DNA from: Pseudomonas sp. ACN8
GTDB taxonomy: Bacteria; Pseudomonadota; Gammaproteobacteria; Pseudomonadales; Pseudomonadaceae
DNA length: 64,000 nt
Direction of reading: 5' to 3'
Assembly (NCBI RefSeq): GCF_002303925.1
Contig: NZ_MRCS01000003.1
Location: 124,001-188,000 of the forward strand
Below the pieces are notes generated by a model. The model saw only the letters and a program-made list of their open reading frames with translations. It was not told the DNA's origin and searched no databases. Positions 27,544 through 37,316 of this stretch are shown piece after piece (position 1 is the first letter of the stretch; each line of letters begins with the position of its first letter). Made by a program: the position numbers and the translations under genes.

Positions 27544-28239
27544 ATGCTTGAACTCAGACCTTTCAACTCGCTCGGCGGCGCTCACCACGGCTGGCTGGAT
27601 GCTCACCACCATTTTTCGTTCGCCGAATACTACGATCTCAAGCGTATGAACTGGGGCAACCTGCGGGTCTGGAACGACGACGTGATCGCTCCCGGCACCG
27701 GTTTCCCGCAACACCCGCACCGGGACATGGAAATCATCACCTATGTCCGTGAAGGCGCCATTACCCACCAGGACAACCTTGGCAACAAGGGCCGCACCGA
27801 AGCCGGTGACGTCCAGGTCATGAGCGCCGGCACCGGGATCGCCCACAGCGAGTACAACCTGGAAGCGACGCCGACGAGGATTTTCCAGATCTGGATCATC
27901 CCGAACGAGTCCGGCCTGGCCCCGTCCTGGGGCGCCAAACCGTTCCCGAAAGGCGACCGCGAAGGTTTTGTCACCCTGGCCAGCGGCAAGGAAGGCGACG
28001 ACCAGAGCCTGCGCATCCGCGCCGATGCCCGGCTGGTAGCGGCCAACCTGAAGGCCGGCGAGTCCGCCGAATACCATTTGGACACCGGGCGCCGTGCGTA
28101 CCTGGTGCCGGCCACCGGGGTCATTGAAGTCAATGGCTTGCGTGCACAAGCTCGAGATGGTGTCGCGGTTGCCGATGAGCCCGTGTTGCGAGTGACGGCC
28201 ATCGAGGACAGCGAGATTGTTCTGGTGGATCTGGCTTGA
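27544..28239 (+). CDS. Pirin-family protein (quercetinase-like)
   Basis: A 231-residue bicupin of the pirin family, close to YhhW/YhaK. The start at 27544 follows GGAG at about 27533. Motifs are DAHHHFSFAEYYD (19-31), HPHRDMEIITYV (about 58-69, the metal His residues), GDVQVMSAGTGIAHSEYN (about 88-106, third His and Glu) and FQIWI. Members of this type can oxidise quercetin in vitro, but the physiological role in Pseudomonas is unclear. It stands alone and ends in a strong terminator. Confidence 0.92.
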   Translation: MLELRPFNSLGGAHHGWLDAHHHFSFAEYYDLKRMNWGNLRVWNDDVIAPGTGFPQHPHRDMEIITYVREGAITHQDNLGNKGRTEAGDVQVMSAGTGIAHSEYNLEATPTRIFQIWIIPNESGLAPSWGAKPFPKGDREGFVTLASGKEGDDQSLRIRADARLVAANLKAGESAEYHLDTGRRAYLVPATGVIEVNGLRAQARDGVAVADEPVLRVTAIEDSEIVLVDLA

Positions 28240-28256
28240 CTCGCTGAGCAAATCGC

Positions 28257-28292
28257 AAAAAAAGGGGCGACCGTATTGGTCGCCCCTTTTTT
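28257..28292 (+). terminator. Rho-independent terminator after the pirin gene
   Basis: AAAAAAAGGGGCGACC, loop GTATT, then GGTCGCCCCTTTTTT: a nine-base GC-rich stem flanked by A and T runs, so it could stop transcription in either direction. It lies 17 bases past the stop codon. Confidence 0.95.
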
Positions 28293-28345
28293 AGTGCAAA
28301 TGCCTTCGCTGGCAAGCCAGCGCCTACATGGGGAATGCGGTCCAA

Positions 28346-28445
28346 TGTAGGAGCGAGCCTGCTCGCGAAAAACCCGAGAATACCGCGGGGTGTCAGGCTG
28401 CCAGCGTTATCGTTGACGACCATCGCGAGCAGGCTCGCTCTTACA
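28346..28445. repeat. REPIN overlapping the pgm stop codon
   Basis: TGTAGGAGCGAGCCTGCTCG and its complement near GAGCAGGCTCGCTCTTACA frame a spacer with the common GCGTTATCGTTGACGACCAT motif. The right arm carries TCTTACA where other copies have TCCTACA. Its last bases (28441-28445) are also the pgm stop codon region. Confidence 0.88.
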
Positions 28446-30084
28446 AGGAAATCGCGCCATCCACCAGCGTTTGCGCCTCGGCCACCAGTTGCTTGAGGTG
28501 GTCGTCGCTGACAAAGCTTTCGGCGTAGATCTTGTAGATGTCTTCGGTGCCCGACGGACGCGCCGCGAACCAGCCGTTTTCGGTCATGACCTTGAGGCCG
28601 CCAATGGCCTGGTCATTGCCCGGTGCGTGGCTGAGGATGCTCTGGATCGGCTCGCCGGCCAGTTGGGTCGAGGTGACCTGTTGCGGCGACAGCTTGCTCA
28701 ACAGCGCTTTCTGCTCCGGATTGGCCTTGGCGTCGACCCGCACCGAGAACGGCTCGCCCAGTTCGTCGGTCAAGGCACGGTAGGCCTGGCTCGGATCGCG
28801 GCCGGTGCGGGCCGTCATCTCGGCGGCCAGCAGCGCCGGAATCAAACCGTCCTTGTCGGTGCTCCAGACGCCGCCGTCCTTGCGCAGGAACGAGGCACCG
28901 GCGCTTTCTTCGCCGCCAAAACCCAGGGAGCCGTCGAACAGGCCGTCGGCAAACCATTTGAAACCGACCGGCACTTCGTACAGGCGACGACCCAGGCGCT
29001 TGGCTACGCGATCGATCAGGCCGCTGCTGACCACGGTTTTACCCACGGCGGCATCGGCGCGCCATTGCGGACGATTCAGGAACAGATAGTCGATGGCAAC
29101 AGCGAGGTAGTTGTTCGGCGCCAACAAACCACCGGAGGGCGTAACGATGCCATGGCGGTCGTGGTCCGGATCGCAGGCAAACGCCACGTCGAAACGTTCT
29201 TTCAGGCCGATCAGGCCTTGCATGGCGTGGCCGGACGATGGGTCCATGCGGATCTGGCCGTCCCAGTCGACAGTCATGAAGCGGAAGGTCGGGTCGACCT
29301 CTTTGTTCACCACATCCAGGTCCAGGCGGTAATGCTCGGCAATCGCCGACCAGTAGCGCACCCCTGCTCCACCCAGTGGATCGACACCCAGGCGCAGCTT
29401 GGCATCGCGGATGGCGTCGAAGTCGATCACGTTGATCAGGTCGGCGACATAGGTGTTGAGGTAATCGTGACGATGGGTAGTGCCGGCCTTCAGTGCCTGC
29501 TCGTAGCTGATGCGCTTGACGCCAGCGAGCTTGTTGGCCAGCAGTTCGTTGGCCTTGGCTTCGATCCACTTGGTGATGTGGGTATCGGCCGGACCGCCGT
29601 TGGTTGGGTTGTACTTGTAGCCACCGCTTTGCGGCGGGTTGTGGGACGGCGTGATGACAATGCCGTCCGCCAGGCCGCTGGTGCGACCACGGTTGTAGCA
29701 GAGAATTGCATGGGAAATGGCCGGTGTCGGCGTGTACTCGTCACCTTCGGCGATCATCACGGTCACGCCGTTGGCCGCCAGCACTTCGAGGGCGCTGACG
29801 CCTGCCGGCGTTGACAGCGCATGGGTGTCGATACCGACAAACAGCGGGCCATCGATGCCTTGAGCTTCGCGGTACAGGCAGATCGCCTGGCTGATCGCCA
29901 GTACGTGCCATTCATTGAAACTCAAGTCGAACGAGCTGCCGCGGTGCCCGGACGTGCCGAAGGCAACGCGCTGGGTGGAAATAGAGGCATCAGGCTGGCC
30001 GGTGTAATAGGCCGTTACCAGTCGCGGGATGTCGACCAACAATTCTGCCGGTGCCGGTTTACCCGCAAAAGGACTGAGTGTCAT
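28441..30084 (-). CDS. pgm: Phosphoglucomutase (alpha-D-glucose phosphate-specific)
   Basis: A 547-residue enzyme interconverting glucose 1-phosphate and glucose 6-phosphate. The opening [20 protein letters not shown], the active-site serine in [10 protein letters not shown] (Ser147), the metal-binding DPDHDRHG and the sugar-binding [10 protein letters not shown] are all in place, and the phosphate-binding [16 protein letters not shown] closes the protein. Length equals the usual bacterial Pgm of 546-548 residues. It supplies glucose 1-phosphate for glycogen, trehalose and surface polysaccharides. The gene stands alone, and its stop codon (28441-28443) lies in the right arm of a REPIN, which could act as its 3'-end hairpin. 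Confidence 0.96.
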   Translation of the reverse strand: MTLSPFAGKPAPAELLVDIPRLVTAYYTGQPDASISTQRVAFGTSGHRGSSFDLSFNEWHVLAISQAICLYREAQGIDGPLFVGIDTHALSTPAGVSALEVLAANGVTVMIAEGDEYTPTPAISHAILCYNRGRTSGLADGIVITPSHNPPQSGGYKYNPTNGGPADTHITKWIEAKANELLANKLAGVKRISYEQALKAGTTHRHDYLNTYVADLINVIDFDAIRDAKLRLGVDPLGGAGVRYWSAIAEHYRLDLDVVNKEVDPTFRFMTVDWDGQIRMDPSSGHAMQGLIGLKERFDVAFACDPDHDRHGIVTPSGGLLAPNNYLAVAIDYLFLNRPQWRADAAVGKTVVSSGLIDRVAKRLGRRLYEVPVGFKWFADGLFDGSLGFGGEESAGASFLRKDGGVWSTDKDGLIPALLAAEMTARTGRDPSQAYRALTDELGEPFSVRVDAKANPEQKALLSKLSPQQVTSTQLAGEPIQSILSHAPGNDQAIGGLKVMTENGWFAARPSGTEDIYKIYAESFVSDDHLKQLVAEAQTLVDGAISL

Positions 30085-30197
30085 GCAAAACCTCTGGAAT
30101 AGAGTGGTTCAGGAATTGGATCGCAGTTTACTGGCAGTTTGACCGCAACGCGATGGGATCGATCCAACACAGTGGAGGTTGTTATTTTTTGTCTTAC

Positions 30198-31598
30198 TCA
30201 CTCGATTGATTCCAGGCGCAGTGCATCGCCCAGCAGTCCCAGTGCGGCCGCCAGATTGTGTTCGCCGCCGAAGGTATGGCTCAGGCGCAAGTGCTGTCCG
30301 TGCAGGCCGTGGAGGCTGAACAGCTCGCCCGGCGCGATCACCACCTGATGCGCCAGCAGACGCTGGAAGACGCGACGGACATTGACCCGACGCAACGAAC
30401 GCGCCCAGACCGTTGCACCACCTTCTGGTTCGACGAAATGCAAGGCATCACCCAATCGCTCTTGCAACAGCAGGGTCATTTGACTCTTGCGCTCCTTGAG
30501 CAGCCGTCGCAGTACCAGCAGGTGTTGATCGATGCGCCCGCTGCTGTACAAGCGGGCGATGGCTTTCTGGCGAATCGGCGAGAGTCGGAAGGAACGCAGT
30601 AGAAAGTGCCGTTGCAGTTCAGCGCTCAAATGCCTCGAAAGCAGATAACCGTAGGGCGCTTCCGGACCGATGATTTTCTCGAATGTGGAAAACACCATCA
30701 GCCGCTCAGGGTCCAGCAAGTCTCGAAAGCGCACGCAACCGAGATCGAATCCGAGTTCGCCATAACAGTCGTTTTCCAGCACCCAACTGTCATGCGCGGC
30801 CAACAGCCGGGCAATGGCCTGCCTGTTTTCGTCAGGTGCCAGGCTGCCACGGGGCATGTTCAGGGCCGATGACAACAGCACCAGCCTTACCGGCTCGGTA
30901 TCGAGCAGTAATGTCAGACGTTGCGGATCCAGGCCACCATCGGCTTGCACAGGCAATTCGATCACCCGTACGCAAGCGGCTTGAAACAAACGCAGGATCG
31001 TCCAGTCGCACGGTGATTCGACCACCACCGTGGCGTCTTTCAAGCCCAGCACGGCGATCAGGATTTCCAGTACGCCGCGCAGGTCGGCGCCGATGTAGAC
31101 ATCATCGGCGTGCCAGTAACGCATGGGCGACGTGGTGTAGCGTGCTGCCAGGGCGGCGCGCAACTCGAGTTCGCCGCAGGGTTGCGAAGGCGACTGCGGC
31201 TGGCGGGGATACTGGCGCAGCAACTCCCGTTCCAGCAGCAACAACGGGCTGTCGAGCGGCTGCAGCAGCGCCGGCTCATCGGCGCTCAAGACCAGCATTC
31301 CCGGGCGCCTGGCATTGACATAGACCGCCTCCAGCAAGTCGCTGCCGCTGTCTTGCAGGTTGATCGAGGACACCGGCAACGCGTAGTAGCCGGACTTGGC
31401 CACCGAATAGACGCGCCCTTCTTTCTCCAGCAGCGAATAAGCGTACTGAATGGTCGAGATCGACACATTGAGGCGCTCCGCCAGATGCCGCAGCGACGGC
31501 AGGCGGATGCGCGAATCCCCTTCAGACTCGTTGATCAGGCTGACCAGGTATCGATAAACCGCCTGATAGGCGAAATCCGTTTCTCGTGGACCTTTCAT
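30198..31598 (-). CDS. MocR-type GntR regulator with aminotransferase domain
   Basis: A 466-residue MocR/PdxR-type protein. I chose the ATG at 31598 (MKGPRETDFAYQAVYRYL), since the HTH begins at once; an upstream ATG at 31661 lies inside the preceding gene. The winged helix has LPSLRHLAERLNVSISTIQY near residues 33-52. From about 80 the class I aminotransferase-like fold follows, with ESPCDWTILRLF, VLENDCYGELGF and a PLP-type lysine in FSTFEKIIGPEAPYGY. MocR proteins sense PLP or an amine adduct and usually regulate the adjacent gene. The gene lies 40 bases downstream of the 496-residue unknown gene on the same strand, so the two look like one operon, possibly self-regulated. Confidence 0.87.
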   Translation of the reverse strand: MKGPRETDFAYQAVYRYLVSLINESEGDSRIRLPSLRHLAERLNVSISTIQYAYSLLEKEGRVYSVAKSGYYALPVSSINLQDSGSDLLEAVYVNARRPGMLVLSADEPALLQPLDSPLLLLERELLRQYPRQPQSPSQPCGELELRAALAARYTTSPMRYWHADDVYIGADLRGVLEILIAVLGLKDATVVVESPCDWTILRLFQAACVRVIELPVQADGGLDPQRLTLLLDTEPVRLVLLSSALNMPRGSLAPDENRQAIARLLAAHDSWVLENDCYGELGFDLGCVRFRDLLDPERLMVFSTFEKIIGPEAPYGYLLSRHLSAELQRHFLLRSFRLSPIRQKAIARLYSSGRIDQHLLVLRRLLKERKSQMTLLLQERLGDALHFVEPEGGATVWARSLRRVNVRRVFQRLLAHQVVIAPGELFSLHGLHGQHLRLSHTFGGEHNLAAALGLLGDALRLESIE

Positions 31599-31638
31599 GG
31601 GCGAAGGCCATTTGCATTGACTGAAAATCCGCCCACGC

Positions 31639-33129
31639 TCAGTGACCCGCTGACCATTCATCCTCCCGCGTGATGCCGGCGTCAGAATCGCCCGCCGTCA
31701 TTTGCGACGCGCCCTTTTGAATGTGCGCTTCAGCCGCCCCGTCAGCATCAACGGGCGTCCACTCCATGCGGTAAAGCTGGCCAATCAGGCTGACGGGCAA
31801 TCCGCTGACATCCGTCATCCATTGCATGATCTGCTCGGCCACCGGATGCCCCTGCATGGCCTTGTGCAGCTCGGGCATGGCCACCAGCATGCCCGGATGG
31901 CATTGACGCAGAAAACGCTCGAGCCCCGCTCCTTTTTCGATAAAGGGTGCGAACAGCAGGCACACCAATTGTGCTTCGCTCAGCCCCAGGTTCTTTTGTG
32001 CCTCGACCGCCGCTCGGGCGCGCAGCTCGACCAGTGTCGCCGGATTGCCGAAGACCTCGATGGCCTGCTCGCACATTCGCTCGGGCAAGTGCTTGCGACG
32101 CATCATCACCAGCGCACGTTGCAGGTATTGCGCAACACCGGATTCGTAATTGCGATTCTGCACGAAACACGCATGCAACCCCCGGATGTGCGCCGAGATC
32201 GACGGGCTGACGAATTCGTTATCGCTGATCTGCGCGGACAGCTCGTCTGGCTGGAATCCGAGAAATTCAGTCAGCAATGGCCAGCGGTCTTCCAGATTGC
32301 TGACCAGCAGGTCGTGAATGTCGATGCAGGCCGCGCGACGACAGGTTTCGAAGCGCTCTTGCGGGCGCCACCGGGCCTGGCCGTAATCGGCGTAGAACCT
32401 GTGATAACAGTCGCTGCCCAGTTCATCGAGCAATGCAAACAACCCCGCACAACCGGCTTCACCCGTGTGGGAAGGCTGGAGCCCTGCCTTGGCGGCGGCA
32501 CGTTTCAAACCCTCGATGAACTGCTTCTGCCGGCGCGGCGTGTCACCGATGAGCAAGGCGTCGACACCACCGTCCCAGCGGGCGATTTGCCCGTAGAACT
32601 CTCCCGTGGCCAGATAACCGTCATCCCACAGGTCGAATCCGCCGCGCCATTTCCGCCGATGGCCGATCATCAACAGGTTCAGGCGGCTGGACTCGCGACC
32701 GGCGTCGGAAATCGGCGTCAGGTGGTTGAACGGCAAGACTTCCCGATCATCGACCATCAACACCTCGACCCTGGGATCGTCATAGACAAACAACGCGCTG
32801 TTGGTCCGGTGCATGTTTTCCACGGCCGCGCAGTTTGTTCCGCTCAACCGTAACGAGGCGATGCGCAACTGAAATGTCGCTGGCGCGCGAGTAGCGATGG
32901 TCAACTGCGCAGCACGCAACAGTGCCAACGTGTAGCAGTTGTCACGCCCCCCGGACTGGATCGCCAACACCTTGTAATCGCCAATGTGCTCCATGCCCCC
33001 GGCGGCCACTGCCAGGCGCTGAATCAACAATTGCAATGCTGTGCGTTCGGCACGGGAGAAAAAACCCAGCAATCGCTGCAGCACTTGTTGATAGACATAG
33101 TTCATCGCTTGGTCATGGATGCTGGTCAT
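31639..33129 (-). CDS. Conserved-looking 496-residue protein of unknown function
   Basis: I do not recognise this protein. It opens MTSIHDQAMNYVYQQVLQRL and has no signal peptide or membrane helix, so it should be cytoplasmic. Visible features include YKVLAIQSGGRDNCYTLALL near residue 50, a charged middle with GHRRKWRGGFDLWDDGYLAT (about 179-198), several cysteines spread over the middle, a helical C-terminal half with LVCLLFAPFIEKGAG, and an acidic disordered tail (GDSDAGITREDEWSAGH). It is followed after 40 bases by a MocR-type regulator. Codon use and base composition look like its neighbours, but the region upstream is AT-richer. A structural or enzymatic role is possible; no motif decides it. 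Confidence 0.8.
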   Translation of the reverse strand: MTSIHDQAMNYVYQQVLQRLLGFFSRAERTALQLLIQRLAVAAGGMEHIGDYKVLAIQSGGRDNCYTLALLRAAQLTIATRAPATFQLRIASLRLSGTNCAAVENMHRTNSALFVYDDPRVEVLMVDDREVLPFNHLTPISDAGRESSRLNLLMIGHRRKWRGGFDLWDDGYLATGEFYGQIARWDGGVDALLIGDTPRRQKQFIEGLKRAAAKAGLQPSHTGEAGCAGLFALLDELGSDCYHRFYADYGQARWRPQERFETCRRAACIDIHDLLVSNLEDRWPLLTEFLGFQPDELSAQISDNEFVSPSISAHIRGLHACFVQNRNYESGVAQYLQRALVMMRRKHLPERMCEQAIEVFGNPATLVELRARAAVEAQKNLGLSEAQLVCLLFAPFIEKGAGLERFLRQCHPGMLVAMPELHKAMQGHPVAEQIMQWMTDVSGLPVSLIGQLYRMEWTPVDADGAAEAHIQKGASQMTAGDSDAGITREDEWSAGH

Positions 33130-33630
33130 CTTTATTTACCTGATACTCGTAAGTTCAATATCGTGCAGGCAGCCAATCCCGTTGGACTGTCTGCACGAAT
33201 GGAGTCATCGACTTTATTGCCAAATGCTAACACTTGAATTTTCTTGAAATCATTTGAAATGATCGCAACACCCCCTCTTCCTAACGACAAAGCCAAGGCT
33301 GAAGCGCCCGGCCGGCAAGGGTTTGCTCGTTTTAAATGGAAGTCTTAGGAAATATCCGACACGGTCCCACAGACACTTAACACAAGAAATAAGGAAGGAG
33401 GTTGTCGCTGTTTTTTTGGCAACTAAACAACAACCAACTAATTTGGAGATTTGCACCGATGGCGCACAGTGAAAAGTTTCAGCCTGACACCCAGCCATGA
33501 CTCATTCCTTGAGATGAAAGTAATCATTCAATTATCAGGGCTTAGTGGCTGATTAGAAGCTACAGATTGCGGGCAAAAACCAGTTCAGTTGCCGGACCGG
33601 CCTGCGGATCGATGGGTTTCGGGGGGCGCA
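33130..33630. other. AT-rich intergenic region, no gene supported
   Basis: About 500 bases between two minus-strand genes, visibly richer in A and T than the surroundings. It should hold the promoter of the 496-residue unknown gene. Short open frames exist on both strands (for example a 29-codon one from ATG 33259), but none has a clear ribosome site or familiar product. No REP, tRNA or palindrome stands out. Confidence 0.6.
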
Positions 33631-33661
33631 AACGAAAGAGTCCGTGTGGGCACGGACTCTT
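33631..33661 (-). terminator. Rho-independent terminator of the oxidoreductase gene
   Basis: On the minus strand AAGAGTCCGTG-CCCA-CACGGACTCTT forms an 11-base perfect stem followed by TCGTTT. It lies 33 bases past the oxidoreductase stop codon at 33695. The T run is broken, but the stem is strong. Confidence 0.85.
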
Positions 33662-33694
33662 GAGAGGGTAGTTGAGAGAACTGTTGGGTAAGTA

Positions 33695-34717
33695 TCAGGC
33701 CGGCTCGACCTGCAGCGCGACCCGTTCGCGGCACGGGCATTCGTCCATGTAGCGGTGCGCTTCGACAAACTCGGCAAACGGGAAGACCCGGGTCTTGAGC
33801 GGCAGCACAACACGGTCGGCGGTCAGCTGATTGATGTCGCGCAAGGCACGTTGCAGTGCGGCCTCGTCCTGGGTGATGCCCAGTTCCGGCTTGCCCGTGA
33901 AGTTGCCGATGCAGTGTACGAAGAATTGAATGTTCTTCTGGAACGCTGCGCAGGCCGGGAAAGGCGTCTGGTTGCCACCTTGCAGGCCGTACAGCACCAG
34001 GCTGCCGCGAGGTGCCAGCACATCGCCCAGCAACGACATCTGCGGACCGCCCAAACCATCGAACACCACGTCCACGCCGCGGTTATCGGTGATTTTGTTG
34101 ATCCGCATCAGCAGATCTTCTTCCTCGGTGACGATCACTTTCTCGGCACCCAGCGACAGCAGGTATTCACGTTCTTCCGCCGTCTTGGTCGCGGCGATCA
34201 CTCGAACACCCAAGGCCTTGCCCAGTTGTACGAACGAAGGTCCGGCGCAATGACTGGCGTCGGTCACCAGGGCGAATTGCCCGGGTTTGACTCGTGCCAG
34301 ATCGGCATAGGCGAAATAGGCGATCAACAACGGCGTGTAGTGCACGCTGGCTTCAATCGGGCTGAGCACATCCGGATAACGGGTGACCGCCGAGCGTGGC
34401 AGAACGATCAGCTCACCGTAGACCGGGTAGTCGTTCGGGCTTTGGGCCGGAAAGCTGGCGACCTTGTCACCGACTTCCAGGTCATCGACGCCATCACCGA
34501 CAGCAGTGATGATACCGGCCATCTCCTGGCCAAGGCCTGAAGGCAGACGGGCATGGGACGAGGCCAGGTTCTGGCGCCAGAGAGTGTCATACCAACTGAT
34601 GCCGATCGCCTCGACGCGCACCTGCACTTCGCCCGGTGCAGGCAGAGCCGTCGCATGCTCTTCGCATTTGAGCACCTCGGCTGGACCAAACTTGTGAAAA
34701 CGGATCGTGCGGGACAT
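33695..34717 (-). CDS. Zinc-independent MDR-family quinone oxidoreductase-like protein
   Basis: A 340-residue medium-chain dehydrogenase/reductase. The ATG at 34717 (MSRTIRFHKFGPAEVLKCEE) has GAGG seven bases upstream; an ATG at 34771 would add 18 residues. The nucleotide-binding region has FALVTDASHCAGPSFVQLGK and VRVIAATKTAEEREYLLSLG, then DNRGVDVVFDGLGG. The set of cysteine ligands for structural zinc is absent, as in quinone oxidoreductase-type members, which use NADPH. It is divergent from a LysR-type gene across about 270 bases, a classic regulator-target layout. The substrate is unknown. Confidence 0.86.
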   Translation of the reverse strand: MSRTIRFHKFGPAEVLKCEEHATALPAPGEVQVRVEAIGISWYDTLWRQNLASSHARLPSGLGQEMAGIITAVGDGVDDLEVGDKVASFPAQSPNDYPVYGELIVLPRSAVTRYPDVLSPIEASVHYTPLLIAYFAYADLARVKPGQFALVTDASHCAGPSFVQLGKALGVRVIAATKTAEEREYLLSLGAEKVIVTEEEDLLMRINKITDNRGVDVVFDGLGGPQMSLLGDVLAPRGSLVLYGLQGGNQTPFPACAAFQKNIQFFVHCIGNFTGKPELGITQDEAALQRALRDINQLTADRVVLPLKTRVFPFAEFVEAHRYMDECPCRERVALQVEPA

Positions 34718-34987
34718 CGCAAACCTCGCCAAATGAACCTCTAATGCCTTGAACTCTAGCTGGGCTTTCAACCCAACACTATCAGTGGCTATTAATAGTC
34801 GACATGCCTGTCATTGATTCCGCAGCGGTGGCAACATCGTCAAATGTCGTAAGAAACCGAAGCAGCCTATGTAGGAAAAACTGAATTACCCGGTGCAGAG
34901 TACCAGCCTTTCCCCGTAATATTCCTGCTGGCCATTGTTCTCATATGGCCGCCCACGTCAAGTTTGCTGACTCTGCCAGGACTCCAG

Positions 34988-35902
34988 ATGAATCGTAATG
35001 ACCTGCGTCGTGTCGACCTGAACCTGTTAATCGTTTTCGAAACATTGATGCACGAACGCAGCGTGACCCGCGCTGCGGAAAAACTGTTCCTCGGCCAGCC
35101 AGCCATCAGTGCGGCGCTCTCGCGCCTGCGCGGGTTGTTCGATGACCCTTTGTTTGTGCGTACCGGCCGCAGCATGGAGCCGTCCGCCAGGGCGGTCGAG
35201 ATCTTCGCCCTGCTCTCGCCGGCACTGGACTCGATTTCCACCGCCGTCAGCCGTGCGGCCGAGTTCGATCCTGCCACAAGTACCGCCGTGTTCCGCATCG
35301 GCCTTTCGGACGACGTCGAGTTCGCCTTGCTGCCCATGCTGCTCAAGCGCCTGCGTGCCGAATCGCCGGGGATTGTGCTGGTGGTGCGTCGGGTCAACTA
35401 CATCCTGATGCCGGGGTTGCTGGCATCCGGTGAGATATCCATCGGTGTCAGTTACACCACCGACCTGCCAGCCAACGCCAAGCGCAAGGTACTGCGCCGC
35501 AGCCAGCCGAAGCTGTTGCGCGCCGACACCGTGCCGGGGCCGCTGAGCCTGGATGATTACTGCGCCCGCCCCCATGCCCTGGTGTCGTTCGCCGGCGACC
35601 TCAGCGGCTTTATTGACGAAGAACTGGAAAAACTCGGGCGCAAGCGGCATGTGGTGCTCGCCGTTCCGCAGTTCAACGGATTGAGTACCCTGCTCGCGGG
35701 CACTGACATCGTGGCTACGGTGCCGGACTACACCGCCGATGCGCTGACCGCCGCGGGCGGTGTGCGGGCCGAAGATCCGCCGTTGCCGGTACGCAGTTTC
35801 GAATTGCACATGGCCTGGCGTGGGTCGCAGGATAACGACCCGGGGGAGCGCTGGTTGCGGTCTCGGATTCAAATGTTTTTTGGGGATCCGGATAGTCTAT
35901 AG
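34988..35902 (+). CDS. LysR-family transcriptional regulator
   Basis: A 304-residue LysR regulator. The ATG at 34988 opens MNRNDLRRVDLNLLIVFETL, and the winged HTH continues with SVTRAAEKLFLGQPAISAAL and SRLRGLFDDPLFVRTG. The effector domain (about 95-300) has the usual two-lobed pattern. An upstream start at 34964 would add eight residues. It is divergent from the quinone oxidoreductase-like gene, its probable target; LysR proteins usually act on the shared upstream region and respond to a substrate or product. No ligand can be named. Confidence 0.92.
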   Translation: MNRNDLRRVDLNLLIVFETLMHERSVTRAAEKLFLGQPAISAALSRLRGLFDDPLFVRTGRSMEPSARAVEIFALLSPALDSISTAVSRAAEFDPATSTAVFRIGLSDDVEFALLPMLLKRLRAESPGIVLVVRRVNYILMPGLLASGEISIGVSYTTDLPANAKRKVLRRSQPKLLRADTVPGPLSLDDYCARPHALVSFAGDLSGFIDEELEKLGRKRHVVLAVPQFNGLSTLLAGTDIVATVPDYTADALTAAGGVRAEDPPLPVRSFELHMAWRGSQDNDPGERWLRSRIQMFFGDPDSL

Positions 35903-36029
35903 GGTCGTCTGGTAGGCTGTTCAGCTGATCATTTCTGCCTTTTGATAGAACAAACACCGACAGCACAGGACCCTATGTGCTCGAAGCACGCGGCAGCTTC
36001 AATTATGAGAGTCGCCGTTGCTCCGACCT

Positions 36030-37316
36030 TCAACGGCGACCGCTGCCCACGTGACCGTGGTGTAACCGAGCGACGTTCTGATCGATGCGGCCCTGGATCG
36101 TACGCAAGGTGTTTTGAGTAATAACCCGTGGGTAAAGGTTCTCGGCGATGGTTGCAAACCGGCTCGCTACATCACAAATGCCGTCGATCACTCTGCCTGC
36201 AGCGTCCGGGGGCACCTCGGCTTCCTCGGCAAGCCGAAGCATTTGCGTGCGGGAAATCGACAGGGCCTCCCCCATCACATCCATCTGGTGATAGCCACCT
36301 GGCCCCTCGCAGAAGGTCACGTCGTAAGCCGGCGACAGTCTCCACTGACCGTCTTGCGACATGATGTAGGCAAAGTTCTTGGGATGATCGTCTCTGTTGT
36401 TGAACGCAACATTGAAGACGGCACGTTCGAAGGCCACCGCCATCCCTCGCACGTCGTTGGTACACATCTGTGTTGCCCGCAAGAAGTTGACATAGTCCAA
36501 CACCCCCGGAGACCGGTAATTTGCCCCCGTAAAGGCCGCGAGGCTTTGCATGGGTATGCGCAGACCATCCCGGCGGTCAAATCGCTTACTGGCAAACGCT
36601 GCCAACCCATTAGGCAGACTGAAGTAGTGTGTGTCAGGGGTCTCGATACCGCACATGCGCAGGCACTCGGCGTAGACCATCTCGATAGCACACACCTCGG
36701 CATGTTCTTCTTTGGCCGGGAACTTGATCAACCATGCTTCAAAGTCCGGCGTGACGGCAGTGGTAAACCCGCCAGTTTCGGGATCGCGATAGACCAGGGC
36801 CTTAGGCCTTGCACCTTGAGGCGAGCCGCCCACCAGCAGCAACCTCTGCAGGAACTCGCCACCGTCTCCATGGAGCACTTCCTGCACTTGGGCGGCAAGC
36901 TGTTCCAGCGGGATGTGGACTTCAGCTTCCTGACCTTCGGGTGCCACGGGCTCAAACGTCATGGCGCCCATCGCATTGCTACCGATGTAGGCCAGCCGTT
37001 CCAGTGAGCCGATGCGCGCCGTGGTGAGCCCGCGGCGCCTGAACATACGGTCCATCAGCAACATGCCCCAGCCATCCGGCAACGAGTCGTAAACAGGCCC
37101 TGGCAAGTACAGTTGGTGGTCTGGAAAATCTCGGCGCAACTGAGTCCCCTCCAACGGCAACATGTAGGAGGACAGTTCCAAGCCCCTTTGCCTGGCTTCA
37201 TTGCTGTACTCGAACACGATCAGCGGGCGACCGGTCAGGGCGGTGGTGGAGACCAACGTGCCCCATTGCCATCGCTCCCCCCAGCCCTCGTAGAAGACGT
37301 TCACCTGCTCAAGCAT
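36030..37316 (-). CDS. hipA: HipA-family serine/threonine kinase toxin
   Basis: A 428-residue HipA-family kinase. The N-terminal subdomain includes YEGWGERWQWGTLVSTT and LPGPVYDSLPDGWGMLLMDR. Then come LLVGGSPQGARPKALV (the phosphate-binding loop region), FPAKEEHAEVCAIEMVYAE, FASKRFDRRDGLRIPMQ, the catalytic FNNRDDHPKNFAYI and the metal-binding LSPAYDVTF. HipA kinases phosphorylate a tRNA synthetase or similar target and slow growth; which target is used here is unknown. The ATG at 37316 overlaps the antitoxin stop by eight bases. Length is close to E. coli HipA of 440 residues. Confidence 0.93.
   Translation of the reverse strand: MLEQVNVFYEGWGERWQWGTLVSTTALTGRPLIVFEYSNEARQRGLELSSYMLPLEGTQLRRDFPDHQLYLPGPVYDSLPDGWGMLLMDRMFRRRGLTTARIGSLERLAYIGSNAMGAMTFEPVAPEGQEAEVHIPLEQLAAQVQEVLHGDGGEFLQRLLLVGGSPQGARPKALVYRDPETGGFTTAVTPDFEAWLIKFPAKEEHAEVCAIEMVYAECLRMCGIETPDTHYFSLPNGLAAFASKRFDRRDGLRIPMQSLAAFTGANYRSPGVLDYVNFLRATQMCTNDVRGMAVAFERAVFNVAFNNRDDHPKNFAYIMSQDGQWRLSPAYDVTFCEGPGGYHQMDVMGEALSISRTQMLRLAEEAEVPPDAAGRVIDGICDVASRFATIAENLYPRVITQNTLRTIQGRIDQNVARLHHGHVGSGRR

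Noticed and set aside
27377..27649. A 90-codon frame overlapping the start of the pirin gene
   Set aside because: It runs in another frame across a well-supported start; its product looks like no known protein.
33259..33348. A 29-codon frame in the AT-rich region
   Set aside because: No ribosome site, no homology that I recognise, and short frames are expected by chance.
33250..33498. An 82-codon frame on the minus strand in the same region
   Set aside because: Cys-rich and without a ribosome site or conserved pattern; most likely chance.
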